This document shows, one piece after another, positions 1-12,000 of a DNA stretch of 64,000 nt. Origin of the DNA: Bryum argenteum (taxonomy: Eukaryota > Streptophyta > Bryopsida > Bryales > Bryaceae); contig CM073323.1 of the NCBI GenBank assembly GCA_037043015.1, positions 10,785,758 to 10,849,757 on the forward strand. The letters are read 5' to 3'. How positions within the stretch are numbered: position 1 is the first letter of the stretch; each line of letters starts with the position of its first letter. The notes under the pieces are model-generated. The model made no database searches and was not told the origin of the DNA. It saw only the letters and a program-made list of their open reading frames with translations. The position numbers were made by a program, and so were the translations under genes.

Positions 1-7
1 ATCTTAC

Positions 8-851
8 CTTGCTCTTCGTCACGGAGTCGTTCACATTGATGGCGGGGAACAGGAGGGATCCGTTGTCCATCATCTGGTACAACCTCTTCACTCCGGTGGT
101 GGTCTCCTCAGACACACCCACGAGCCTCTCAGCCATCTTGTGGTACTTAGTCGGGTTCTCCTTCATGCCATCCCTGAAACCATATGCAGTAAAACTCATC
201 AGCCCCGCCACCGCATTTCACCATATCACCGCCATAACCGCCAGACACAACCAAGAAACCCTCATAGCAAAAACCCTGCCAAGAACAGATCGGTAACGGC
301 ACTAACCTCAAGATGGTGAGCACGATCTTGAACTCGGCATTGGTGGTAGACTCAGGGTCAGGCATGGTGCCATCCTTGGCGTAAGCGATCTCAGCCTTGA
401 CACCCTCGTGGATCAACAATGTAGCGTCACCACCATCGTCAACGATCAGATCTGGGCCGCCACCGGGGCCCCAGTCGAGGGCACGCTCCGTGCACCACCA
501 GTACTCCTGGAGGGTCTCACCCTTCCACGCGAACACGGCCGCAGAGTCACGCGCAATGGCGGCGGCGGCGTGGTCCTGGGTGGAGAAGATGTTGCAAGAG
601 CACCAGCGCACCTCAGCACCGAGAGCGGTGAGGGTCTCGATGAGGACAGCGGTCTGGATGGTCATGTGCAGGGAGCCGGTGATCTTGGCGCCCTTGAAGG
701 GTTGCGCGGCGCCGAACTCAGTGCGGCAGGACATGAGTCCGGGCATCTCGACCTCAGCCAAGTCGAGCTCCAGGCGCCCGAAGTCCGCCTGCGACATGTC
801 GCGCACCTTGTACTCGCGCCCGGACGACGTCTTCTCCACGGTAAGCTCCAT
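8..851 (-). CDS. SAHH: S-adenosylhomocysteinase (adenosylhomocysteinase), 5' part, runs off the left edge
   Basis: This enzyme hydrolyses S-adenosylhomocysteine to adenosine and homocysteine, which relieves product inhibition of methyltransferases. Exon 1 is 851-307 and exon 2 is 173-8, joined across an intron with GT/AG ends (306-174). The gene continues past base 1 through a donor at 6-7. The start begins [16 protein letters not shown], as plant SAHHs do. Visible family blocks are the [18 protein letters not shown] segment, [35 protein letters not shown], the [13 protein letters not shown] block and, in exon 2, [13 protein letters not shown] and [15 protein letters not shown]. About 237 of the usual 485 residues are present, which is most of the substrate-binding domain; the NAD-binding domain lies outside the window. 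The protein is cytosolic or nuclear in plants by family knowledge. PRMT4 in the same window consumes SAM, but nothing suggests co-regulation. Confidence 0.97.
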
Positions 852-1620
852 TTCTGCTACTGTGAAAGCTGCACGAAAGAAAAGAGAGACAGGAGAGATA
901 ACAACAATACCCTACTCTCTTCTTCGGCAGTCACAAAGCAGAAACGGAACCCAGAGAAAGAAGTGGAGAATGGAGAATGCAGAGGCGCGGGGTCCCTATT
1001 GTAGAGAGCAGCCTCTTTCCTAAAGTGGGGGTTTGGCACCGTGCTACAAACGGGGATCTAGGTTTCGGAGATGTCGTCACTTACTTTGGCTTTCGGTTCG
1101 AGACCCTAACACCGCGCATATTCCGCTCTTGCCCTAGGAACCTTCTACATTCTTGTGTGAACTTCTCTCTTTTCATGATTGCACGGTTTTAATGTGTTGT
1201 GAGTGTTTAACTCTTGCAATAATTAATCTCTCTTGAGTGTTATTATGGTTTGGTGGTTCTGGTGCAAATAAATAGGAACAAAGATTACATCTCTTCTTTA
1301 TAAAAGAGCTTTAATCCCTTTTCTTCCTTTGTTTTGTTATGATGAATTGAAAGGTTTAATTTGAGAATTGGTTTTTGCCTTAATTTTTATCTTGTGGATG
1401 TGATTGTGAAAAGGAAAAAAAAAAAAAAAAAAAAAAAAAAAACTAGAAAACTAACTTGCACCTTCGCGTTGTTTATTGAAATACTTAATGTGTAGTTTCA
1501 TCATATTTGTATGCATGGTCTAGCTATAGGAGATTATACCATAAAGAAATAGCCAGAAGAATTTCCAACACCTTGCCAAGTAGCTCACTACTTCAATTCA
1601 TGAATTGGATTTTCCTCAAC
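852..1620. other. 5' leader and upstream flank of SAHH, with an A28 run
   Basis: No gene is seen. The first 150 bases probably hold the SAHH 5' leader and core promoter, read on the minus strand. A run of 28 A lies at 1415-1442 in AT-rich sequence. No retroelement body was recognised next to it. Confidence 0.4.
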
Positions 1621-1817
1621 ATCATTTGAACGGTATCAAATAGGATTGAACCTGGACGGCCGCAACAACACAACCATGTTTTCTCCAAACAACCTCATGT
1701 GTCAACAATGTGACACTCAAAAAAACCAACCTCCTACTTTTATACAACAAAACTACACCCAATACAATCAATCTAATGATCATTGGTTTCTCGTTATACA
1801 ATGTACACCTTGAACTA

Positions 1818-2140
1818 CTATAGTCCTCCCAACTGGTGGGCGGTTCTTGAACCTTGTTGTATGCGTACCTCAAAGTTGTTTGGGGGGATACCATGTCAAG
1901 TATCTCTAAGGCACTAGTGGCTAGGTAGGACCTGACATAGTGTTCACCCTGAGAGGGATTAGTAGTCCCGCCATTGGTGTGATGACCTCCGGGTATAAAT
2001 CCAAGGATAGGTCGAACAAACTGTCTATTCACGTTGACCTTTAAATAGGTTGGAGTTTCTCTTCATCTGTCCACCTTGAGAGGAGTTTGTAGTCCTCTGC
2101 CATTATTGTTGTGTCCTCGGGGCATACAATCAAACTAAGG
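1818..2140 (+). mobile_element. 5'-truncated tRNA-SINE-family copy plus a second tail fragment
   Basis: The sequence from about 1818 to 2066 matches the body and 3' tail of the SINE at 45675-46018 and, more distantly, the one at 49598-49945. Shared blocks are the tagtcc...ccaact block, a tacctcaaag block, the ctaaggcactagtggctagg stretch, and the end ggttggagtttctc. The tRNA-like head is missing. A second degraded tail-like piece follows at about 2070-2140 (ccaccttgagagg). No target duplication was found, so this is an old copy. Confidence 0.7.
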
Positions 2141-2550
2141 TAAACCAAAGGCACATTCATACCAACCCAATACGAGTCTAGTGTTCTTCTTCTATTTCTC
2201 TAAATCAATTTTAAAAATTATTTTTTATTTCTTATTTTTTAGAAATGGGTCAAGATTTCGGAAGATCTACAGCATCAAGTTTTATCCGATCTAAGAAAGG
2301 GCATTGGCGTTCCCCCAAATAGAATCATTGAATATTCTGGAGACTGAACTGACAGGTATTAAAAAAATCAACTGATTTGAGTACATACTGGAAATAACTG
2401 TTCAATCTCCTGAAAAGATTGAAATAGATCACCGACCCTTGTTGGAGTTGGTGTGAATAGAGTGTTCCTTTGATCTACTTTTGATGATATGTGCGTAGTA
2501 TTTGAAAAATCAAAACAATTTTTTCAGATACCTTTCCAAAAAGTCATTTC
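2141..2550. other. AT-rich intergenic DNA, nothing recognised
   Basis: No credible reading frame, RNA gene or repeat boundary was seen in this stretch. Confidence 0.4.
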
Positions 2551-2713
2551 ATGGTTCAAAATTCTTCATACTTTGAGACTTTATTTCTCTCCAAGTTTTG
2601 TTTTTTACCAAGGCATGAAAATTCCTCATTCTTCGAGATCATACTTTTTTCCAAGTTTTGTTTATTAACAAGGCATGAAAATTCCTCATACTTTGAGATC
2701 TTACTTTTCCAAG

Positions 2714-2757
<44 letters not shown>
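2551..2757 (+). repeat. Three tandem ~65-bp units followed by an (ATT)n microsatellite
   Basis: A unit containing aaggcatgaaaattcctca and ccaagttttgtt recurs about three times between 2551 and 2715 with drift. It runs into about 13-14 ATT trinucleotides (2715-2757). The open frame across it is a by-product of the repeat. Confidence 0.75.
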
Positions 2758-2758
<1 letters not shown>

Positions 2759-3039
2759 ATTTGTTGTGTTGGATTTCAAATGAAGTGTGTTTTATTTTGT
2801 GGGAATTTTATTCCAAATTCAAGATGTTATAAATTCACAGCATGAATTATTATGACGGTTACATAAGATTCTGCTTTTTAAAATATGTCACATGTTTCAT
2901 TGTTCCAATCCCTTGTTCCAAATTACAAAGAAGAAAATTCACAGTTTTTTTCTACATATGTTTTATCTTTCCAACAACTTTCTAATTTGAAGACTTTTGA
3001 TTCAACTAGTAAATACTTTTGGTATTAGATATGCAATGA

Positions 3040-3320
3040 TGTTTCTACAATAAAAAAAGTGAAAATAGGAAGTTTTTTTGAGGGGCTATATCTCCTTCAT
3101 CCACCGTTGGATTTTGATTTTAATTATTCTTGATGGATTGTAAGTAGAGTCTAGTTTTAGTGGTAGAAAGATCGACCCAATTGAAGTTTTTTTGAAGGTA
3201 AAGCAGAGATTTGAGTGCAAGAGGTTAAATTTTGGACTATCTTCCCTTTGTAAACAATTTGACAATTTTCACAATTAGAAAGATATTGTTTGAGCTAAGA
3301 AATCATTTTGCTAAACATTT
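3040..3320 (+). repeat. Dispersed repeat, copy 1 (related to 12001-12310 and, inverted, ~46040-46215)
   Basis: It shares the blocks ggctatatctccttcatcca, tctagttttagtggtagaaa and ttgagtgcaag, in the same order, with 12001-12310. The reverse complement occurs around 46040-46215. There are no coding features and no clear termini, so this is probably a decayed element. Confidence 0.6.
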
Positions 3321-3334
3321 TTGTTACGATTGTC

Positions 3335-3705
3335 TTAACCCTTAAACGCCCATGGGGTCTAAAACGGGCAGCCCAAAATTGGATCACAACATCTTTTGGA
3401 CTTGGGCATCATGAATAGTGCACTTTTTGAACTTGGGCACCATGAATGAATCAATCAATGATGAACTTGCAACCTCCTACAAGGTTATGTACAACCCCAA
3501 CCTACCTACCACAATCCTTTCAAACCATAAAATCATACATACAAATTGTGATTTGAATTGTAAAATTTCACTTTTTGAATGCATCATAAGACGGTAACCA
3601 GTTTGACATCAAAATATTAAGTGAAAAGTTGATTATAGTGAGAGCTACAGAGAAGATTCTATTGGAATCAAGCCCCTCGGGCTTGCTTGGGCGTTTAAGG
3701 GTTAA
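3335..3705 (+). mobile_element. TTAA-flanked MITE, copy 1 (piggyBac-like ends)
   Basis: A 371-bp element including TTAA at both ends. The terminal inverted repeats begin CCCTTAAACGCCCA on both strands. A sub-terminal hairpin (caagcccctcgggcttg) sits just inside the right end. Copies of the same family lie at 22320-22688, 29099-29437 and 59989-60358, all flanked by TTAA. No internal ORF was found, so it is non-autonomous. Confidence 0.85.
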
Positions 3706-4650
3706 CACGAGTATGAAATCTTTCTAGTTGGTCATTTTTTGATTGCAATTGGTTTCAATTTTGGTGGTATTTTCACTCCAAAATGAAGATGATAGAACTT
3801 TGTACTAATGTGTTAGTTATTAATAGTTTTGAATGCATTTCAACAAGGAAAATTTGAAAAGTAATTCTTGATTTGAAAACCCTTCAAATCTACTACACAA
3901 GGTGCCAAATAGTTTGTTTTATAAGTGAGTGATGGGCCGCACACATGGGTCTCAAACAGGGCTCATCAACGAGCCCTCAGCTTGCCGTGAGCCTTCTATG
4001 GGAAAACTTGATGTCAGCCATCAGCCAAGTCGAGCGACGCCTGCCACGACGATAAAAAATAAAAGTGACCTCACTACCCCTTAACTACACTTACCCCAAC
4101 CCCCTGGACCCCACCACTTCCCTTAACTTTTCTCCATTATTTCTTTGTATTTTCCCCATCCCTATACCTACTGACTCTTAATCCTTATCAACCATAACAA
4201 AGATTCAAAAATTAACCACGAACAAGTATAAAACACATGCATGGACACAATTTTAAACACAAAACATCTCTCTCTTCCACTTTCCTTCTTGTTTGAGTAA
4301 ATCATGACGTATAGATGCAACTTTCCTATGATTTTTTTTATGATTCCATCACAAAATTAAAATTTGAAAGTACGAAGAAAATTCCAGAGTACTCTGGTAA
4401 CCATGCATTAGGTAGCCAACTAGGCACCCATGCAAGTAACATACTCCTCCCTCCTTGCAACATTTGGTCAGTGGCCATACCAGGTGTAACAATACATGGC
4501 ATTCCTCTTCAAGAGTAGCCTCTCATTAAAATTTGACACCAATAATAATTATAAAATGAGCCCACTCCCATAAGCAAAAATGATCTAAAATATTGACATG
4601 TTATGATGGCCTTCTTGGGCATGTGTTGTTTTTCCTCTCTTTACAAATGA
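3706..4650. other. AT-rich intergenic DNA
   Basis: No gene was recognised. A segment near 3740-3830 resembles, inverted, sequence near 45500-45570 (a ggtggtattttcactccaaa-type block), so it is probably old repeat DNA. Confidence 0.4.
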
Positions 4651-4800
4651 TGGATCTAGGGAAAGTCCAAGGTCCAGGAGCCTATAAAGGTTCAAGGGCC
4701 CATAAAGTTCCAGGAGTCCATCCAGGTTCAAGAGCCTATAAAAGTTCAGGAGCCCATCCAGGTTCAGGGATGTCAGGCTTGCGTAAAACCTGGAAACCAC
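4651..4800 (+). repeat. Degenerate ~24-bp tandem repeat
   Basis: About six units alternate variants of ccaggagcctataaaggttc and ccaggagcccatccaggttc. The open frame through it is repetitive and matches no known protein. Confidence 0.65.
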
Positions 4801-4889
4801 TGGAGGGCAAATAATAATGTAGTCCACTACAGTAAATTCGATGTCTTTTTACGAATCCGTTTGAAAAGTGTTCACCTGAAGTTGTTACT

Positions 4890-5828
4890 GTACAGTGGGG
4901 TACAGAAATAATTCGAACTGAATTGGAAGGCAGTTTTTGAAAAAACTTCGAAATGTGCCTACATACTCAAAAATGATCGGAATTGCAATCCGTAAAGGGT
5001 GTTGGAACCACGTTAGAGTGTTTTACACTATCATGGCAAAAAATTGCTTCTTTTTTGTGCAATTGTTCAAAGAACTAAAACTCTACATGTTCCATCCACA
5101 ATTGACCATTGTCGCTTTGTGCTTCAATTACAATGTTCATTTTCACTTGCAAAATTGATATGAGTGCCATAAGTTGTTCTTTAGATACTTGAGCTCATGC
5201 TTATTGAATCATTGATATGTTCCTTGTTTTCTTCTTGGGTAGGAGGAATGTCTTAGAATGTGCTTGTGACTATTCAATTTTTCTCAAAGCTTTAAAGCCA
5301 TTCACACCACTAGAAATATCCTACAAGGACTTAAAGGATGGTTTGATAAAGTTAGGGTGCTTACTTTCATAAGCTCATTGCCAAACTCAAATTCTTTTAG
5401 CATTCTCACGAGTTTAAATCAAAGTTCAATTTCACACCTTAAGTGTTGATTGGAAATTTATCACAAAACTACTCCAACTCAAAAGTTTAGAGGGAGCAAG
5501 TATTTTTGAACATTCAACAATGAGCTCAAGTATCTAAAGAACAAATTATGGCATTCATATCAATTTTGCAAGTGAAAATGAACATTGTAATTGAAGCACA
5601 AAGCGACAATGGTCAATTGTGGATGGAACATGTAGAGTTTTAGTTCTTTGAACAATTGCACAAAAAAGAAGCAATTTTTTGCCATGATAGTGTAAAACAC
5701 TCTAACGTGGTTCCAACACCCTTTACGGATTGCAATTCCGATCATTTTTGAGTATGTAGGCACATTTCGAAGTTTTTTCAAAAACTGCCTTCCAATTCAG
5801 TTCGAATTATTTCTGTACCCCACTGTAC
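4890..5828. repeat. 308-bp near-perfect inverted repeat with a 323-bp spacer
   Basis: Bases 4890-5197 are the reverse complement of 5521-5828 without indels; I see only about two mismatches, near the inner ends. A 222-base segment is identical in both arms (4937-5158 and 5560-5781). The spacer (5198-5520) has no recognised gene. A transcript would fold into a very long hairpin. It could be a foldback element or a recent inverted duplication. No flanking target duplication was found. Confidence 0.9.
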
Positions 5829-6259
5829 TGTACACTCGACAAGATCCAATACAATACAGTCTAGAATACCACGTCCACTATCTCTGTCCACTTAATGCAG
5901 CATGTGTTCGAACTGCCAGAGCCATGAACGCATTAATTGTCATGGATAGAAGCTAGTCTACCTTTGAATGAGTTGGTAATGAATGATTTTCCAGGTTCGG
6001 TTGTCTGACATTCGGCGGAGGATTAAGATTGTCATGATATTCACGGTATTCCCTGCAAAGTGTCCGAAGCTAGGATGATCCAAGGATTCAGACACTCGTC
6101 CAATACGTGTTAGATGATTAGTTGTTAGAGAATAAGATGTTGTGAAACTGAACTGTACAGATATTTTCAATAATGCTGAGAGATAGCACATACAAAAAAA
6201 ACCACTTCTCTCAGTCCAAATGGAGTAATAGCCGCTAAAAGCAAACCTTGAATGATAAA
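5829..6259. other. 3' flank of the RING/PHD gene
   Basis: No gene was seen. The part next to 6260 probably contains the 3' UTR of the minus-strand RING/PHD gene. Confidence 0.4.
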
Positions 6260-9200
6260 CTACAGAATGGCGATACCAACAGTTCTTTTGACCAGAACAC
6301 CTACCACTTTACTGACGTTCTGGCGCACACATTGCGTGCAGTAGTTGGGCCATTGAGTGGAAGTGCTTGGAGAAGATGGGTGAGTACAAGCAATGGTTCC
6401 ACTCCCGAACCCCCTTGTTTCAGGTCCCGAACGCTCGATTCCAAAAACTGTTAGTAACTCCTGTGTTGCCGACCTTGCAATGGTTTTATGTTGGTCCTTA
6501 TCTGCAATTGATCAAACCGGATAAGTCCAATGAGATAAGAGGATAGCGAGAAAAATGCTATTGAGGTTGCGTCAATTTTAAGAAATAAAATTGCTCGTGG
6601 ATGGAAAGTTTCATGCTTACCGATGTGCCCCAGACTGTAGAGCGGCTTCAGCTCGGCTTTCACATAGGAAGCGAACTGCTCCTTGATCTCTTTGAGCTCA
6701 CTGGAAGTTATACTGCTGCTGCGGGTCCTGTTCAAAGCTTCCGCATCTTCTGATTGTGCTCTCCTAGCACGCATGTGCCGCCTCTCATGTTCCCTGGAGC
6801 TCCCAGGCATATCTTCAAGGTTTCCTTCAATGGCATCCCTACCTATCCCTATCCTCGACTCCTGCAAACTGCTCGTCTGTACATCGTTGCCAGAGTCGTT
6901 GTCCCGTCTTCGACCACCTCGTACGTTCCGTTCTTGGCTTCGATCTCTCAAATCTCTTGAGCTGGTTTGTCCCTCTCTCCTCGAACCATGTTCTTCAGCC
7001 GCACCTCTCTGATTTCTTGAGCTGGTTTGTCCCTCTCTCCTCGAACCATGTTCTTCAGCCGCACCTCTCTGATTTCTTGAGCTGATTTGCCCCTCTCTCC
7101 TCGAACCACGCTCTTCAGCCGCACCTCCCTGATTTCTTGAGCTGGTTTGTCCCTCCCTCCTCAAACCATGCTCTTCAGCCGCACCTGTCTGGCTTCTCGA
7201 GCTGCGATTGACCTCTCTTCTCGAGATCTGCCCTTGATTGTGAAGTCCGGGATTATTTTCTGCCAATGCATGGCCATTCCTTGCATTTTCTGTTCTGGCA
7301 TTCTGTTCCAAGGTTTGAGGGAACCTTGTGGGCCGAGCAGTAGTAGCCTCTATGCCATTAGTAGGCACGCTTCCGGATCTATTTCGGGAGGCCCTCGTTC
7401 TCCCTGTAGGTTCTGGAACTATCCTATCCCCTCCTAAAGCTCGAGCTTGCTCCATCATGGCCCACGCCTGAGTTAGGTCATTTCTCGGCACTTCAGGTAC
7501 TGGACTTAACATATTTGATACGCCGCTAGCTTGAGCTTGGGATGCACGTGTCCTTGGAGGTGTACGCTGAATAGAATCAAACCGAAGCTCTCCGCTTCGT
7601 AATTGGTCCCAATTGTTGCGGAAGTCGTTCACTCTCTGTCGAATCAATCGCTGCGTAGATAAGGTGCGAGCTGCTCCCGGGGTAGACTCAATATCACTGC
7701 TGATGGAACTTGACTGACTTGCTGCATTACTTACCAGGGTCTGCGCTTCCTGAGATAATTCAGGAGCTGGGTGGAGTCGAGTGTGCCTGTTAACCCACAT
7801 TTCATCAATACATTTATCGAATTTGACATGCTAGCGCCAATTTGCAAGGTAGGAGACTAGCATTCGAAAAGCTGACGGTCTCCTGCAATCCGACGCATAT
7901 AACATGAAAGCTGGACTCGAGAACAAGAACTGCTATTAAGATCCCAAGCAAGCAAACAGGGGGTCTACTAGCACTACCTGCGACCAGCACGATTCAAACG
8001 GGGGGGTGGAACTCGACGGGGAGGTCGCCTTTGCCGAATTGGTGTCACTTCAGGTACGAGTATGGCGTGTCGATGTCGTGAGTCATTCACCATGGCAAGG
8101 TGTGATTCGTTTTCGTCAGATTCTGCCTCTTCTTCTACCTCGTGTTCTCCGTTGTCTTCTTCATCATGTTCGTGCTCATCACTGTTGAATCCTTGGACCT
8201 GAATAGAACACAGGTTGCAAAACCAGTCTCCACGAGGAACAGATCGGCCAAGGCCTACACAGTAGGTGTGTGCTGCTGAATCACATCCATCGCATAAAAG
8301 AAGAAGCCGCTCATCTCCAGCCTCCTGGCACTCTGTGCAAACCACATGTAGATATGGATCTGTAAATAGACGAATTTCTTCCTCTGACGGCTCATATACC
8401 TGCCATCACAAACCAAACCATTATTAGAGACCATATCCGGAGACCATAATTAGAACCTATAAATTTAAACCACTTGAAGAATGTTTTGCTTATGTACTAT
8501 AATAGAAACATACGATAAGAGATGGCTAAACATACACAAAACAACTAAGCCGGGCATACAGATGTGAAAAACCAGGTCCAGGCCAATGATCGGAAAAAAC
8601 CGATGATAGTTCATTATCAGCCGATGGGTGTGTGTGACTAAAACCGATGAAAATTACAAGAAATTTTCTATTCTCAGTATAAAATGAGACAGTTGCCGGG
8701 ATAGTTTCACCTAAAACCGTGGACAAGGACAAGGACAAGGTTGGACAAGGGAACTGTAGAATACTAGCCAGTGAGGATGAAATTATTTCCCGAACCCTGG
8801 TCCAGGTCAGAAGGTCCACAAACCTCCTGCTAGTTGAAATAAATAAATGAATCTATGCAAGGAAGGATGAAGATGAAAGTACCTGATTTCTCAAGGGAAT
8901 GCGAAAAGTACGAGGCCGGCTGCGAGGGGCACCAGGGACTGGGGGCCTAACGATAGTCACGAACCGTTGCTTACAGGTTGGGCACCGAGACTCCACTTTT
9001 GACCACTCCATGATACATCCAAAACAAAAATAATGATCGCAGCAGTCAAGCTTCCCTCTCTCAACTTCGTCCTCTGTCAAGCAGATGCCGCATACTTGTA
9101 CAACTTTCTCCTCCTCTTTCGTGACCGGAGGCTCTTCCTTAATCTCCACTTCTTCCTGATCTTCATCACTGTCTACTTCACTGACTTTCCTTTTTCCCTT

Positions 9201-9311
9201 TCCCTTGTGGAAATTTTCTTTTTCGACTGGGGCTACATCTTCCTCGGTGGAGTCTGATATATATTGAACTGAATTTTCCCGCCTTCGACGTTTTGAAACA
9301 TTTCTCGTCAT
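6260..9311 (-). CDS. RING and PHD finger protein (PHRF1-like)
   Basis: Four exons: 9311-8883, 8399-7978, 7786-6621 and 6501-6260, phase-consistent, giving about 752 aa. A C3HC4 RING finger (C74, C77, then a DCCDHYFCFGC block, C110 and C113) is followed by a C4HC3 PHD finger (C164, C167, C179, C182, H187, C190, C204, C207). Both are preceded by a basic/acidic N-terminus. The middle is low-complexity, rich in R, S, E and Q, and contains four to five 20-residue repeats. The C-terminal region (KEQFASYVKAELKPLY plus KDQHKTIARSATQELL) resembles the conserved tail of plant RING/PHD proteins. It is probably a nuclear chromatin-reading E3 ligase. This is inferred from domains only; the substrate is unknown. 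Confidence 0.9.
6956..7197 (-). repeat. 60-bp in-frame coding minisatellite in the RING/PHD gene
   Basis: About four 60-base units, two of them nearly identical (6959-7018 and 7019-7078). They encode 20-residue repeats of the type RNQRGAAEEHGSRREGQTSS. The unit length is a multiple of three, so changes in copy number keep the frame. Confidence 0.9.
8571..8680. repeat. CCGATG-rich dispersed repeat, intronic copy
   Basis: It lies in intron 1 of the RING/PHD gene. The core agttcattatcagccgatgg and the preceding ccaatgatcgg block recur at 28588-28640, downstream of PRMT4. No coding content was found. Confidence 0.65.
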
Positions 9312-10400
9312 TTTTATCTGACTAGCATTTCAGTCACCTATTCCTCAAAGAATAAGATAGTTTCTGTTCACATGCTATTTGTCAGCGAATTGATCGTTTT
9401 GTGCAATGCTACAACCCAATTACTTGACCACGAACTAGATCCTCCGCTTCGGCAAAACCTTCGAGATGAAAGACCTGAAAAAACACAACGAAAATAGTGA
9501 AAAACAAGTAAGTCGGAGAGGCACTTGCGCACAGGATCCACTAAACCCTCCATTCAATGCAAGACTGCGAAGCATGTATAGGCAACGCAGCTCCTGCGTC
9601 TCTAGCACATCAACTACATGATTGCCCTAAACCACGCACACACAATCACCCCGCCTAACTGCATATCTACGAAATCCACTGCATCGTTCAAAATTTCAAG
9701 CAAACTGGCTTCGTGACTAATACCAGTTCTAAAAGAAAAACTGTCGAGTTACCACATAAAATCCACATACCACAGCACTAACCTCGAAATCTGCTCTAAC
9801 GACTGACAAGTAATAACTCTGCATAATTCTACGCTAAAATCATGGAGGATCAACCTAAGCAACAGGAACCTTGAGCTTCGCGTGCAGGCATATCCACTAA
9901 AAATGCAGTAAGGTGATATATGTACGATTAAATCTGTCTGCAAGTCGGTATTTTCCGCTTGCAGACATACATTCTCCATACAGAGAAACATAGCCTACTC
10001 GTGATTTACAGAGGTCTGAGCTAAACCTCTTCAACATACTTGAAAATAAAAGTTCCACAATTATCATAAAGAAAAATTCGATCGCATTGTCACAGAGATT
10101 GATTTCCTTCGCCGTTTGAGACACAGACATACAGTGCAGATACAAAGACAATGTGCATTTGAGCCAATTTCCGTTCCGCGCCAATTGCTCAGCGGAAAAT
10201 GGAGGAAAAGAGGTGGAAAAAAGCGGAGTAGGAAGTCGGTACCGGCGATTTCTGCGATGAATGAAAGCGGCAACTCCAACGCTGATACATCAGAATGCGC
10301 GATCAACGTGAGACTTGACGAGCAAGCTCCATAGCCAGAAACCCCTTCGACGCCATGCCCTAACTTCCTTCCTACCCCCCTCCCCTCATATCTACGATTC
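9312..10400. other. Upstream region of the RING/PHD gene
   Basis: No coding exon was recognised. A possible 3' splice site (ctagtcag, minus strand) lies just upstream of the ATG, so a 5' UTR intron with a leader exon near 9400-9490 is plausible but unproved. Confidence 0.35.
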
Positions 10401-11160
10401 GCGTGGATACAAACGTCAACATCTTAACATCTTCGTAATTTTCAATTACGAAGATGTGAAGAATGTGCTTCCCTTGTAGATTCGAAAGGAAAGGACCTTT
10501 CATTGCGGGGCTTTATGACTCACAGTTGACTCATTAGACTGACACTAACAAGATTATTTGGTGTTTCTATATGAAACAATATTAATTTGAAATATTAATT
10601 TGAAATAAGAGGAGGATGGTTATGGTAGAAGTACCTAAAACCACCAGCACCCCCACTATCAACATGTAGGTCTCCCAATAACCGCACCTAGCCTGAACTA
10701 GCATTGTCAGAACACTCAATTCAAACTGACCAATCAAAACAATCAAAAAGCTGGTGGTTTTGGGTCGAATCATGAATGGAAATTTGTACCAGCTAAGGTG
10801 GTTTTTGCATACCCTATAGGTTGATTACGGGTCCTGCAGTACTTTACTGTTTGAAAATTTGTATTAATTCGTGTGTTTTACAAAAAAAATATTAAAAAAT
10901 TGCAAACCTTCCTAAAAAGTATCTTGCCACCCAAAAAAATATTACCCATTATGAATAGACCAGCTACAAATGGGCGAATTTTCTTATGTTGGTGGTTATG
11001 GGTACTTCGACCATATATCTTACTTAAAATTGTTGGTACAATTTCTTGCTTCTTGATGTAAACTATCAAATGTGATCTTGTGTGGTAAAAATATAAATTA
11101 GACAAAATATATATATGTGTATATATAAACTATAAATAAAAGGTAATAGGTACTACGTTT
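10401..11160. other. AT-rich intergenic DNA
   Basis: No gene was recognised. A short palindrome (cttcgtaatt/aattacgaag) lies near 10431-10452. Confidence 0.35.
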
Positions 11161-11162
11161 AC

Positions 11163-11345
11163 ATTTAGGTTTGGTGTGAGACAAATAATGGTATATTGGG
11201 AGCAGAGAATCTATTATTTTTACATTTAGGGTTGGTGAGAGATAATAAGGTTAGATTGGGAGCAGAGAATCTATTATTTTTACATTCAAGGTTGGAGAGA
11301 GACAATAAGGGTAGATTGGGAGCGGGGAATCTCAAAGGTAAGAGG
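11163..11345 (+). repeat. ~60-bp tandem repeat, three units
   Basis: Units contain tttacatttagggttggtga followed by gggagcagagaatctatta, with drift. No coding significance is apparent. Confidence 0.7.
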
Positions 11346-12000
11346 CGTATCAACACTTATTGCCATTGAGTATGTTAGTACTTCTTGAGAGAATAGTTGT
11401 TCACTCCTAAACTAGAATCTGCTTGGAATCACAACAATGAACAATTTGGTATCATTGTTATGCACGAAGATTACCAGTTTTCAATAAAAAATTGTTGCAC
11501 AAGCACTTCGTATTTATCCGTATAAGAAACACTTTATATTTAATTAGAGAGTTTAAGTTGAGCAATCGACAATTGACATAATGTGTGAAAAATTACTAAT
11601 TTCAAGTTTTACCTCAAGTTTTGAATTTTAGATAATGACTTTTGTAAGTTTTAAGCATTAGTTTAATCCCTAAACACCCCTAGTGTTAAAAAAACGACAT
11701 TTTGGATAAAGGGCATAAACTTTAGAGAGCTGTAACTTCTTCATTCGGACGAAATCACTTGGATTCGGTGACAAATTAAGTCAAGTTTTTGTGTTAATTA
11801 ATGCATACCTATACGATTAAGTATGAATGAATGACGTGCATTTTAGTGAAGGCAACTTTTCTTTTTGGGCTTTCAAACATTTGGCATATTTTATCATTGC
11901 AAGCCAATCATGTGAGACTAAAAATAGTTCTTTATGAATTTTTATTACATAAGTGTCATCTTTAAATGCATCACAACAACTTAGTAGTTGGAAGATTTTT
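11346..12000. other. AT-rich intergenic DNA
   Basis: No gene was seen. Around 11673 the string ttaatccctaaacacccc resembles one end of the TTAA-flanked MITEs, but no matching second end was found. Confidence 0.3.

Noticed and set aside
397..1004. Plus-strand frames of ~200 aa over the SAHH exon
   Set aside because: They are antisense to the well-conserved SAHH exon 1. Their composition is that of a shadow frame.
1415..1442. Poly(A) tail of a processed pseudogene
   Set aside because: No gene-like sequence precedes it on either strand and no flanking duplication was found.
4937..5781. Two identical 73-aa proteins on opposite strands
   Set aside because: They are the same frame read from the two arms of the inverted repeat. 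No homology was recognised and there is no promoter context.
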